64,000 nucleotides of DNA, from NCBI GenBank assembly GCA_031841125.1, contig CM063113.1:62303211-62367210 (forward strand). The letters are read 5' to 3'. Below, in pieces: positions 37,132 to 48,597 of the stretch; the first letter of the stretch is position 1; every line of letters starts with the position of its first letter. This DNA is from Acanthococcus lagerstroemiae (taxonomy: Eukaryota > Arthropoda > Insecta > Hemiptera > Eriococcidae). Under the pieces are notes generated by a model. That model worked only from the letters and a program-made list of their open reading frames with translations. It searched no databases and was not told the DNA's origin. Both the position numbers and the translations under genes were made by a program.

Positions 37132-37977
37132 ATAGATACACCAAGTTAGACGACTGACGCGTTTTGCCGTCATGCCAGCGCGCTGCTATCGCTGAATTCC
37201 TTGTTTCTTGTTTGCATTGCGCTTATATGGACGTTTTTACATTTTTGTGGATTAGCTCGAAAATTATAGATTTTGATGAAAAATTGGAAAGAACTAAATT
37301 TGTTCATCTTGGAATTTCCCATCAAATGCGAGTAAATTCGGAATTTTTGTGGGTAAAATTTTGAAACTGATCTTACCTGATAGAATATGACAGGTAAAAT
37401 ATAGTATATTACACTGCAAGGATTGAAAGCGAGCTTTATCACGCCGAGTGCGACTGTTAGCGGAGCGAGCCGAAGGCGAGTGAAGCTAGTCGTGCGGAGG
37501 CGTGATAACTCGCTTCAATCCTTGCATTGTAAGATATTTTGTATTACAAATGCATCGAACCGCTAATTGTACCTAGATTGTACACATCTGTGAAAGAAAA
37601 AATACGTGACGTCATCTCTTTTCAGTCCTTTTGCAAGTCCTAGGACTGAAAAGAGTCTTCTGCGCACGTGCCATAGCGTTTACAAACGCAGCTGCGATCT
37701 ATCGTGATAACGTGAACTTTCAATCTGCAAACTGAGACTGTTAAACCGTTGTTTCGATGCATGTGTAATACAAAATTTGGTTCTTTTCACTTTTTCATAA
37801 AACTCGACTGTTATCGAGATATCGCGAAATCTTGTTAGGGCTCATGGTTAGGGCTCCCAATGATTACATTGATTTCACGGCAGTAGAACATTGCCAGCGC
37901 TCCTATCGGGATAAATTATCGTAACATACGATGTTTAACATTGGTTAAATGGAGAGTCGTCTAACTTGGGTATCTAT
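37132..37977. mobile_element. TIR element with two internal foldbacks, 846 bp
   Basis: The termini ATAGATACACCAAGTTAGAC and its complement (to 37977) match over about 24 bp with one indel. Inside lie a foldback at 37411-37530 (GCAAGGATTGAAAGCGAG arms) and another at 37536-37776 (ATTTTGTATTACAAATGCAT arms). There is no coding frame. Superfamily not assigned. Confidence 0.7.
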
Positions 37978-38234
37978 ATCTATATGACTTGGATTCACAT
38001 CTTTATTCACATTGCCCGCACACTTATGTAGAAGAGCCCAAACGGCTAAAGTTGGGCGTTTAATTTGGTTTAAACTTGGGATGTAATTTAAGGGCCGGTT
38101 TTACCTTTTACCAACTTCAGTTATACTCATACTCAGATTACAATATTATTATTCGAGTAAAGTTAAACCTCAGTTAACTCACCAAGTTACACTAAGCGCC
38201 GTTTAAACCACAGTTTTTGTTGGCAGCTCATTTT

Positions 38235-38890
38235 CAGGGCCCGGATTTTTATGCTTTATGTTTTAGCACTCACAGTTTTTTAGCGCACAGTAGTTGGTCA
38301 CAGCTGGCATTCATTTCAGGGCCCGGATTTTTATGCTTTAGCATGTTTTTTTCTAGCCTAGTCTATTGGGCATACCAGGGTTATCTTAACGAATCATGAA
38401 ATTTGGAGTAAAATGAGCTATATTTATTAGAGCATATTTGGGAATATTTCAACCAAAAAGCATATTTTGGCATATAATGCGTGGTTTCAAGGAATATTTT
38501 GGAATATTTGCTTACTTTTCCCCATTTTACTGGAATATTTTACCACATTACCAGATTATTGAAAAAAAAAATTATAATAATTTTGAAAAACTGTTGTTCA
38601 ACTTTCAATTATTTTTAGTGTTCATGAATTTGTGACGTATCACAAGAAAAGGACCTTAGTGGTACGTACCGTGGCCGTGTACGTACACATCAAGGCCTTT
38701 ATCCTGCGACTTTAGGTTTTATACAACACTGCTGAACCCGGAGCAAGGAGTTTTCTGTTCACTTTTCTTTCTGCCTGCCATAATTTGAGAGGGAATATTT
38801 TAGAATATTTTGCATTTTTAGGGAATTTCTTGGCATATTTTACATTTGATAAACGCATATTATATGCGCATATTTCAGTTTTTGGCCCTG
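38235..38890. mobile_element. hAT-type element, 656 bp
   Basis: The ends are CAGGGCCCGGATTTTTATGC and GGCCCTG. Perfect 8-bp duplications CTCATTTT lie at 38227-38234 and 38891-38898. The left terminus is repeated once at about 38317. The interior has GGAATATTT and GCATATT motifs and a hairpin around 38640-38710 (AAGGACCTTAGTG region). Confidence 0.9.
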
Positions 38891-39058
38891 CTCATTTTGT
38901 GGTTTAACTATAGTTTAACCGAAGTTTGGGTTTAAACTCAGATTACCTAATTTAGAAACCGGCCCATGAAAGGCCGCTTGTACCAAAAAAAAAAAAAACG
39001 TGACCCGCATCACGGAATTTAATCTTAGTTTACCCATTGTTAACTGGCCGATTTTAGC

Positions 39059-39478
39059 CAGGATTTGAAAGTCAGCCAATAGCCGATAACTGTAAGTTGA
39101 AACTTGAAAGTCGATGAATAGCCTGTAAACAAAGCCGAAAGCCCATAGCTTCAGCCAATTCTGTATAAAAGCCAAAAGCTCAAGCTATAAGTACAAGCCA
39201 TATTTTCTCGGCTGCTGGGTTTTGGGAGGATTCTCTGAATTAATTAATTAAGGAACAAAAACTAATTTTTGTTTGCGGTTCCTTTATCCTGATTCCTGAA
39301 ATGCTAGTAGATAGGGCTGTTCTCTTACAATTATTACTGATTGATAGAAAAATTCTGGAAGGCTGATAGCCAAAAGCTCTAGAATTTTTCTGACTTCAGC
39401 CAAAAATTGAAAGCATCAGTCGAATCAGAGATAGCCGAAAGCCTAAGCTGTATTAGGTAATATGACTTTCAAACCCTG
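39059..39478. mobile_element. hAT-type element with AAGCC-rich interior, 420 bp
   Basis: The ends are CAGGATTTGAAAGTCAGCC and GACTTTCAAACCCTG. Flanks ATTTTAGC and ATTTCAGC match at 7 of 8. The interior repeats AGCCRAAAGC-like units. Confidence 0.75.
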
Positions 39479-39510
39479 ATTTCAGCCATTCAAATTTTTT
39501 ATCTTGGATT

Positions 39511-39926
39511 AAAGTCCAGTTCAGTGGTAGCCGGTTTTAAGCAAAGTTTCAGGAAGTCAGAAGCCAGGAAGCTGAAATAATTGGAGGCTGGTAGCCGGTA
39601 GAGAAGCTAATATTGTACGTGACAGCTCAAGTACGTATGCATTATTTTGATGTCTGAAATCATACCTTATAATATGTAGTCAAAATTTAGGCACATTATC
39701 TTCAAAACTCTTCTGTAAAATTACAATTTTAACGGACTTATAAAGACTTGTAGTATTATTGAAATTTTTTTAGCGATGACATAGCATGTATATACTTCAA
39801 ATGGGATGTTATCCATAACATCGCTAAAAAAATTTCAATAATACTAGCTACTTCTGGTAGCAGTAGTCGAAAGCCTTATAAATTTGGGGTAGCCGCAGAA
39901 GAAGCTTTTTCAATCGGCTTCTCATC
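39511..39926. repeat. AAGCC-rich repeat carrying a nested MITE
   Basis: Starts CAGTGGTAGCCGG and ends CGGCTTCTCATCCCTA; the interior is rich in AAGCC/AGAAGC units like the 28.25- and 39.06-kb elements. Flanks match at only 5 of 8, so the ends are tentative. Confidence 0.4.
39751..39846. mobile_element. 96-bp MITE with perfect 28-bp arms
   Basis: TAGTATTATTGAAATTTTTT and the rest of a 28-bp arm is exactly repeated in inverse orientation at the other end. TA dinucleotides at both ends would suit a Tc1/mariner-type element, but this is not proven. Confidence 0.75.
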
Positions 39927-40439
39927 CCTAGTCCTTTGGCTTCACAGTGTGTTTTTGTGCTGTTCGCTGAATGTTTATGTTTTGTTCGATTTGGTCACTA
40001 CAAACCAGAGCATTTAAGCCAGGGCTGGCTTTCGGTTTCGAAACTTTGATAAGGAGTTAGTAATTTCTTGGATTGCTCCCCATGTATGCAGTGAGGATAG
40101 GAAAGGGCGAACTGGAGGTATGGAGCTATGGACTGTAATCAAAATAGATATAAATTTTATACATATCTAAGCATATTACAGAGCTTCGCTGTGGAAACTT
40201 TCCTAAAATTTTCATTGGCCAAGGGTTGGAAACTTTTCAGTTACCTAAATGACAAAGAAGGTAGGTATAGGCTATTTCTCAAATTTCTTTAGGTACTATT
40301 CTGATCAGGCGTTTGACGTTTCTGTTTTTTTTTTTTGTTTTTTTTTTCCCTTTTCTTGAAAGTGTTTATCTATGTTTAGGGATAAACAAATAGAGTAGGG
40401 CAACATGAACAAAAAATGCCTAATAAAACAGTAGAGGGT

Positions 40440-40690
40440 GATGTGCTAAGCCGATAAATTATTATGGCTTCAGTTACAGCTTCGAGTAAAATGATTTTAA
40501 TTATGAATTCAGTTTTGGCTTCTGCTACGGCTGCATTATTTATTTGGCTTCAGTGAAAAATTAGTTTCTTTCTGCTTCATCTTCGAATCCCCTTTTCCTA
40601 CTACCTACTCGCAATCTGTCAATCCCACTTCACCTCTTTGCACGAAGCCAAATGAAACTGAATTTCAGCTTCGGCTTCCGAATTAAATCA
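40440..40690. repeat. AAGCC/GGCTTC-rich repeat remnant
   Basis: Contains many GGCTTC and AGCTTCGG units in the orientation opposite to the elements at 39 kb. Ends are not found. Confidence 0.35.
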
Positions 40691-41719
40691 TCTACTTGGC
40701 ATCGGCAAGAGCTTCAGCAGAATTCTGATTTGACTTTGGTTTCGCAACCGTGAACAGAGGAGACTGTCGGGGCCTGCCCCTCCTAAATTTCGCCTTAATA
40801 TTATATCTTGTTCTTCCTAAATCTCGCCTTAAGACTGTATCTGCTTTGTTGTTGTTCTTCGTAATTCTGTGTATCGACGCCATGTGAAGTTTTATTATTG
40901 TATTCTACTTCTCGTTTAGTAAAACGTTGGCACTTTTTTCCGATTTTCCTTCGGTAATTTCGACCACATTCCCTACAAGACAAAGCTCAAAATCTGCAGA
41001 GGAAAATGTTCACATTTGAAAACTCAAAAATTAGGATCTCAGTGCCAAGCGAATTAAATTTCAGAGATGTTGGGGCAAAGTGAATGACGTAAGATATTGA
41101 ACAATCCAAAAGTAATGCTAAGTAGATAATCAGGGATCCGAAGTTGGAGAAAAGATTCCCAGACCACCACACTATCGGTTTATCTGGAACATAAAATAGA
41201 GCTCAGCTCAAATTAAATTTTGTTACCCGAGCTTAAACCTGGATCCATGACACTTCTTACCGGAGCCCAAAGTTTTCAGATTTGTGAGCCCAGGAATGCA
41301 GCCTATTCCAGATTTTTCCGAGAGCAAAAATTCATAATTTTTAAAAAGTTGGAGCGTAAGTCACTTCCGTTTTAATGCAGGTTCCTGATCCCAGGAACGA
41401 ATTAATGCAACGCCATTTTTCAATTTTGGAACTGGAACTAACGCATTTAAAAGAAATGAAATCTACTCAATTCCTTCAAAATATGAAATTCAAGCTGATT
41501 TATAAGTTATAAGCCAATAAGAATATTTTCAATATTATAAAGTAAGCGTAATAATGCGATAAGTTGGATGAACGAATACAAAACATTATAAATACATAAA
41601 AATGAAAATATTATTACTATTACGTCAAGCACTTCTAATAAATAACGATTAGTCCGTTTTCTACTATTCGTTTTCTAGGACTAAAACGGTAATTCAAAGT
41701 ATTACATTATAACAATAAC

Positions 41720-41982
41720 ATATGATAACACATTTGCAAGAAGGGGATAAATCACATTATTACGATTTTGCGTTGTTTCATTTCATTTAGAAGTACTTTT
41801 TGTGCTCTATCGACTAGTAGCACTGAAATAGCGATCGGAGCACTCTCTGTATGATACAACTTGATTTGAAAAACTCACATTTCACAAGAAGGGGATAATT
41901 CCATTCAGTTCCCAGATAATGACTCACATTTCGCAAATTCGATTTTTGGACTTATCCCCTTCTTGCAAATGTGTTATCATAT
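41720..41982. mobile_element. MITE with 31-bp perfect inverted repeats
   Basis: The arm 41720-41750 (ATATGATAACACATTTGCAA, then GAAGGGGATAA) is exactly inverted at 41952-41982. An extra internal copy of ACAAGAAGGGGATAA lies near 41886. No coding frame. Confidence 0.85.
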
Positions 41983-42297
41983 AAATCAAACCGAGAAATA
42001 CATAATATAAAATAAAATGGTAAAAACTGAAAGAAAATGTTGTACACGAGAAACAGTTTCGAATCATTACAAGGTATACAAGTACACATGAATAATATTA
42101 TGACATAAAAATAGAAGAAAAAAGTTGGGGGAAAAAATAATAAATAAGTAAATAAATACGAAATAGAATCGTAAGTTTCATCTACTAAGTAAAGGTCATA
42201 TCCGTACTTCTTGGTCAATTTCTCTTGATTCGTTTGATGATTACGAAGTGACTACCGGTAGCTATTTTCAACAAAATTATTTTTAATTCCAACTCCA

Positions 42298-42649
42298 ATT
42301 GAGCATGTGGGTGCAAAAAGGGCGTATGAGCTTGAACGCCCTTTTTCAAGTTATTCGAAATCCGAAATCTACTTGTCTAGTACGAAATTCTGACACCGAG
42401 CGCGCTTCTGTAGCTTTATAATTCGCAGAGATACAGCGTTTCCTTGTACACCTTTTTTCTGGTTATTGTATTATTGACGATTTTTATCACACAGCAACCT
42501 CGTTGTTGACATAATTATTGCGTTGTTGATCGTAACCGCATATAAAAAACGTTCCGCCCTCCACCGTTACACCATTTTAAAATTTCAAATGCGTTTTTCT
42601 CAAAACACGATTTTTACGCGTACGCCCTTTTTGCACCCATGTGCTCAAT
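42298..42649. mobile_element. TIR element (ATTGAGC ends), 352 bp
   Basis: The left end ATTGAGCATGTGGGTGCAAA and the right end, complement ATTGAGCACATGGGTGCAAA, match over about 29 bp with two mismatches. The arms include AAAAAGGGCGTA. No coding frame. Confidence 0.8.
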
Positions 42650-43149
42650 TTCACTCGTCCCTGGGTCACCTAACGTTATAAATGAATTTGGTGTTTTATA
42701 TCAGATTATCCCGCAATCATGCAGAATGTTTCTTCAAAACTAAAAACCAACTTTCTTTAACAAGCACAAAACGTAATCAGTCAGTTAAAAATAGTGATTC
42801 AACCACAGAATTACAGATATAGCCTTCTACATATTTACGCTCGATAATACAATAAAGTTACATAATTTATACGTACCTATACTTGAACAGATGAATAATG
42901 CGCCTTCCGAAGATATTCACAAGTGGAACATCTCAAGACTGAATGAGCTAAAATAATTTTTTTCATTAGTAGGTTACATAAATAGTTTGTGCTATTCGCA
43001 CAGATTTTCAAGCAATGAAACGTTGACTTCTTAACAACAATCTTATACTCCATAGTCACTTCCACTATCTCGATTCAGTTGCCTTGACACTTTCAATACC
43101 AATTGCCGAACTGAACATTAACGGTAATATATAAATAAATAAATAAAAT

Positions 43150-46100
43150 CTAAAATCCGTAACCAAGTCTTACCGATTTCACTACACTTTTGATAAAATC
43201 TTTTTTTTTTGAAAAGTTGTAATTCGGGTAATGGGTGCTGATTAAACCGTACACTGTCTTCATTGTCGTCTCTTCCAAGTTGGCATCAGCTAAAACTTTC
43301 TTCAAGAAAAATCTTAGTTCATCGTCCTACAATTTCGTAAGTAACGTAATTATGATTCAAGAATGATAACGTACGAAACACAGCAAACGAAGCACATTTG
43401 AAGCACTTCACTGAAATAAAATCTCCGAATGCATACCGTGTTACGGTTTTTTAACTAAGAAAATAATACGAGGACATACCAATAATTCACAAAACTTTAA
43501 ATAATTAGGCATATTCTAGCATTCGCAATTAATACGAAACCTGAAAATGTCTGGATACAAATTAACGATGAAGAAACATTCAGAAAGATTTCTTACTGTT
43601 AGCTCACTAGTAGAATCTTTCTCGTTTTTAGATATCGACTTTTTACCACTAGAACATTTCTTATTTGAATCTTTGCTTTTTTCATCGGTCGATTTCCTCT
43701 TTTTAGATTTCCCCTCCTCGGTGGATTCTTCTTGCTCTTCGATGACTTGATTTCGTTTACGTTTTTTGGCTGGCTTTTTCAGTTCCTGAACAGAATATGA
43801 ACAGAGTACGGTGAAACATACTAATTAAAATTTTCAAACTTGATGGTTCATAAAATACTATAAAAAACTTTCGGAACAACAAAGAAATTCGTTCTCACTG
43901 GTCGTAACAGTTTTCTGAAACCTTCCCATAAGTTCAACGACTTCCGACTCTCAAAGGAAATGAAAAATTCATTTTATGACCAATTTTTCCTAGACGGGCG
44001 TAAACTTACGCTATTATCATCGCTTTCCGGTTCTTCTTCTTTAGAAGAATCGTCTTCGTCGGGTGTTATTTCATCTTTTTTCGCAGCTCTGGATTTGGCC
44101 TCTGCTTTACGATTTTTTTTAACTGGTTCATCTTCCTCCTCGTCCTCTTTGGAAGACTTGACATTAGCTTTAGCTTTCTTCTTTTTCTTTACATCTACAT
44201 CGTCTACATCACTGTTATAAATAGCCAAGTTGTCGTAAATTACCCAAAAAAGTAGTTAACCTTCAATAATTAGAATATTAACGGTACATCAAATAAAGTT
44301 TGTTCGTATCCAGTAACAAAATGCATCTAACATACGAAGGGATACGAATTATCTAAAACTAAAAAAAGTTGATTCGCGGCCTACTCTCTCAAGGTAACCA
44401 AACTGAGGTAGGGAAGCGCAAGTCATTTTGATCCCAATGGACGTATCGGGAAGCAATCTTGTTCTATAAAAAGCTTCATTACATCATGTATAATTCAACC
44501 CCAACCCTGATTATAACGAAGGGCACATACATTTGTATACTAACAAAGGAATATTACCCGTTTCCCCGTCATTTTGACTCATTTGCGTCCACGTGCATGA
44601 CAATGAACACAAATACCTCTCTGCGAATGCTCGGGTTTTCAGTTTTCAAATTTGAGCTATACAAGACTGGAAGAATCTTCAATAACAAAGAGTACTAAGA
44701 AATGTTAAAACAAGTCTGTAAGACTTACGAAATATAAAAGAAGCATGCAAGAAAAAGTGGAAGTATCTTTAATAAGTTTCAATCAGTTTTTTGATAAAGT
44801 CTCAATGAGTTTTCATTTACACAAAGAAAATAATTTTTTTTTTACTACACTAGGCCGAAAACACCCTTCAAAGGCGTTGTTTTCGCTATTATTTACGACA
44901 TGGCGGGGTCTAAATCCGTTCTAGATTTCATTCACCGCGTTAAAAAATTTTGATTATTTTGTGAGAGCACCAGTAGCAACAGCAGTTATTTGCGAAAAAA
45001 GCGAAAAAAAAATTTCCGAAGTTTTGTCGATTCAAACCATGAAAATTCGCAATATTTTTAATTCACGCAATCGAGTACGTATATCATTCGTAATTTTTAA
45101 TGATATGAATTATCTTTTTTCTCAACACAAGTAACCGAAAAGGGAACGAGAATATTCCTGGATTAAGTAAATAAATATATAAAAAGACAGGGCATTAAAA
45201 TTGTATGCTAGAAAAGGGCACGTCTGGTGTGTTATAACAATACTTCACAATATTCAACATCACGTCTCGTTTCCTGAATAAGAAAGAAAGTAAATAGCTC
45301 TACACAATACATACGCTTCATGGTAATTTCTTTTAGTTGCCTTTCGTTTTGGATGGCCAAATGGCTGGGCATTCTGGGTGTTTTCAGTGGCTTCAGGGGA
45401 TATAAGGAAGTCCAATACTAGTTTCACTGCTTCCTCTTTCTTTCTAACTTTCATATCCAGATCCAATAAAAACATCAATTCTTTTATGTCTACCATATGA
45501 AACCTGCAAACATTACTCCTATTAAAAAGTTCTCATATCATTAGTTATAAAATAGACACGTCGGCAGATCCGTACTTGTTAAACAAGGCAAGTTTTCTCT
45601 TGTATTCATCGGAGTCTTTCACAAACGGAAACCCGTTAAATTTCTGCAGGTTTACGAGAAAATTAGCTGGATTACCGCACTTACCGAAAATAGTTCGGTG
45701 CAGTTCTTTTAGTACATTCTGCCTCAATCGCTACACAGAATAATAAACAAGTTAATATCAACGCAAAACGATCAATAAGTAATTAATTATCGAAACCTAA
45801 TACTTATGTACCTTTAACCTACTGTTGATGAGAGGGATCCTTCCCAATTGAACACCCTTACCATTAGGTATTTCAATCGGTGAGTGCTTGGTCACAGTCA
45901 CCTTTGATTCAAAACTAACGAAGGTTTTGCGATTTCGACTTCCTTCGATGATAGCTGGCTGATCGAGCAGAGGAACTGAAACATAAAAACTTAATATAGT
46001 AATTCTAAGCGGACTTTACTCTCAATAAGAGGGGTTTCTACCGACTTTTTTCTTTTTCCTCGTCGTCAATACTAATTGATTTGGAATCTTTTTCTTTTTT

Positions 46101-46298
46101 TGATTTTCCTTTCAGTGCAGTTTCTCGTTTTGATCTACCAGTAGATGCACGTTCAGGGCTTCTTTCATCATCGGTTGAGTCATTTTTAGATTTCTTCAAA
46201 CTTTTCTTCCCCTTGGGTTTTTCCTCATCGGACTCACTGTCTGAGTTTTCGTCATCAGAAACATCTTTGTAATTGGAAGTAATTTCGGCTTCACTCAT
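43150..46298 (-). CDS. Dek: DEK proto-oncogene homologue, chromatin-associated protein
   Basis: Seven exons on the minus strand (46298-46046, 45975-45812, 45730-45576, 45503-45315, 44211-44010, 43785-43597, 43326-43150) join in frame to 442 aa. Order: an acidic/Ser-Lys N-terminus (1-84); the DEK SAP/SAF-box region (about 85-250) with PLLDQP, 'GKGVQLGRIPL' and 'NLQKFNGFPF', which match the GKG and QFSGFPF motifs of animal DEK; acidic and Lys-rich disordered blocks (250-384); and the DEK C-terminal winged-helix-like domain (about 385-442) with 'LADANLEETTMKTVY' and 'KKKDFIKSVVK'. The family binds chromatin and distorted DNA, acts as a histone chaperone and influences splicing. The first donor (GTCGGT) is weak, but only it keeps frame. 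At the 3' end a consensus-like donor (TCG|GTAAGA) lies just before the in-frame stop, so a short terminal exon may replace the last residues. Identity is clear from two domains. Confidence 0.92.
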
Positions 46299-47392
46299 TG
46301 TAGATTTTTTACTGTAAGATTACAAATTGGACTAGTTATTAATTAAATTTAATCTACCTTTACATACACAATTCAACCTAGAACTGGAAAATGAAATATC
46401 ATTTGACGAGTGTACAGAATAATCTCAAGAGGTTAGGGTGTTGTTATCGAAGTGACCGAACAGCTCAAATAAGATTTAAATGAAAATTTTGCGGTGAATC
46501 ACCAAAAATCCTTCAGCTGGAACTGGGATAATTAAGTAGGTCTGAATCTATTAATACGAAGGTGTAAACAGTAAACATGTTCGAAAAAAGCAGGGAATGA
46601 AACAGTTAATATCTTAGGCTTTGTAGTTCGAAGCACTGTTCTTCAACATTCAAGCATGATCGTATCTGGTCGATTTGACCTACGATTCTGTCGCTTTGCC
46701 AATAACAGGGCGAAGTAGTACAAACATGTAGCTACATCAGTGAAATGCCCGAGTATTTATTCCCAGAACCATTAAGGCATAAAACGTTTCTTACGATTCC
46801 GAACTGAACATCCTATTTAAATTTCAAGCTGAATCGCAAGTAAGGAATCATGTAAACAAACGAAGGTAACCTGCCTTCCCGCCATTTTCATAACACTAGA
46901 GCAAATTGCAAATATATGCAGTGTTGGATTTGTACTTACCGATGAAATAAAAAAATGAACTAATTTATAAAGATAATTACTACCTTGTACAACATAAATT
47001 AACAAAGCGAGAAATGAAACTTATAGAATTACAATGTAGAATTCTCATTGATACAACGGCAGACTGCCCGGCACTGTCGAAGTATCGAAGTTATGAACGC
47101 ATAGACAAGGAAACAAACCATTTTCCCTCTCATTCCACCTATTCGGACTGAGACCGCGAAAGAGTCGCGCTCTACAATTTCAATAGTGTGAAAAAGATGA
47201 ACTGCTATAAAAGTGATCATTATTTTTAGAAAATTGCTCTGATTGAATTATTGAAATGAAAATGGAATCATCTGAAAAGAAATTTCAACCGCTATCAATT
47301 TGGTTCTTTTCATTTTTTTGAAAAACTCTTTCATTTTTGTGAATTTTCTGAAAATTAAGTTACGTATGTTAATGGAATATTCTCAAATGATG
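46299..47392. other. upstream region of Dek
   Basis: No gene seen. A stretch at about 47150-47190 (complement reads ATTGTAGAGCGCGACTCTTT) recurs almost unchanged at 51139-51160 upstream of the zinc-finger gene, so it may be a shared repeat or promoter element. Confidence 0.4.
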
Positions 47393-47400
47393 ATCACTAC

Positions 47401-48528
47401 CAGAGGTTGAAAGTCAGCCAAAAGTTTAAGCCGAAAAGCCGATAGCTGTTAATTTTCATGGTATACAGTTGAAAGTTGAAAGCCAAAGTCTAATGTACAA
47501 CTGCTGAAAGCTTAAGCTAAAGTTTTATTAATCGACTTTCTTACGACTTTTCCTTTTTACTGGTCACACACTGTATTCGGACTTCCCAAGATTCAACAGA
47601 ACCTTATCAACGTTAGGAGTACATGAGATGCTAGGCATTGTTTACGTACAGTGTATCCTAACGTTGATAAGAATTCTATGGCACTATTTCCTGAAGTGCG
47701 GAAAGGGAGGAAGGCCCGATGCTAGCGCGCCATCGGTCTGGGAAGTCCGAATACTACACACTCGCAGTTTGCTGTTCGCTCGCAGAGCTAGGGCTAAGTG
47801 TGCGGTTATAGTGGAGCGTAGCGAAGAGAGCGTAGCTGAGCGACGATACGTCGGGTGGGCAGGAGCGGTGAGGGGGGAAGCAGCGCGTAGCCGCGATTTG
47901 AAGAATGGTACTTACCATTCTTCAAATCGCGGCTACAGTGGAGCGTAGCGAAGAGAGCATAGCTGACTCCACTATAACCGCATACTAAGCTAGCAGCGTT
48001 TTACGTTTTACTTTGCCTTGCCTATGCTCTCATTATGCTACTAATAAAAAGGGCCATACCTCCATATAATCTAAGGCCTATTTTCATAAATCTGATGTTG
48101 ATTCTCTGGTTCTACGTTCTAGTCATCCAGTCATCGGCTCATTGCTCTTGGTCTTATCTTGGTCTCTTGGCTTGGCTCATGGCTTATCTTATCAAATTGT
48201 CTGTTCGCCAATTCACGCTGTCAAATTTGAGTTTCAAGGAACGAAAAAAAAAAAAGTCAACTGTTCCCAACATTCCAACTTCCTATTCGAAACTGAAATT
48301 TGAAACCAGAGTAGTTTCATTTAACTTACATCTTCAATAATTTTTAATTATATTTAATCGAAGATACCGAAACATAAATCGGATCGGATAGCTGAAAGCC
48401 TTATTTTAACTAAGCCGAAGCCGAAAGCCGACATGTAAAAAGTCAAAAGCCAAAGCTGAAGTTTTATTCTTGAAGGTCTTAAGTTTTTAGCCGAAGCTGA
48501 AGCTTTGTATACAGCTTTTCAACCTCTG
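47401..48528. mobile_element. hAT-type AAGCC-family element, 1.1 kb, with nested foldbacks
   Basis: The ends are CAGAGGTTGAAAG and CTTTTCAACCTCTG. Perfect 8-bp duplications ATCACTAC lie at 47393-47400 and 48529-48536. AGCCGAAAGC-type units lie near both ends. The middle (about 47570-47990) is a stack of inverted repeats: GTATTCGGACTTCCCA and complement, CTTATCAACGTTAGGA and complement, CCGCGATTTGAAGAATGGTA and complement. Confidence 0.88.
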
Positions 48529-48597
48529 ATCACTACTATACATACGTTGGCGATGACAGCGCGCCATCACCTCGACCAGTCCGAAACCACCTATCCA

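Noticed and set aside
43547..44220. Ser/Leu-rich plus-strand frames
   Set aside because: They are antisense to the acidic and Lys-rich exons of Dek.
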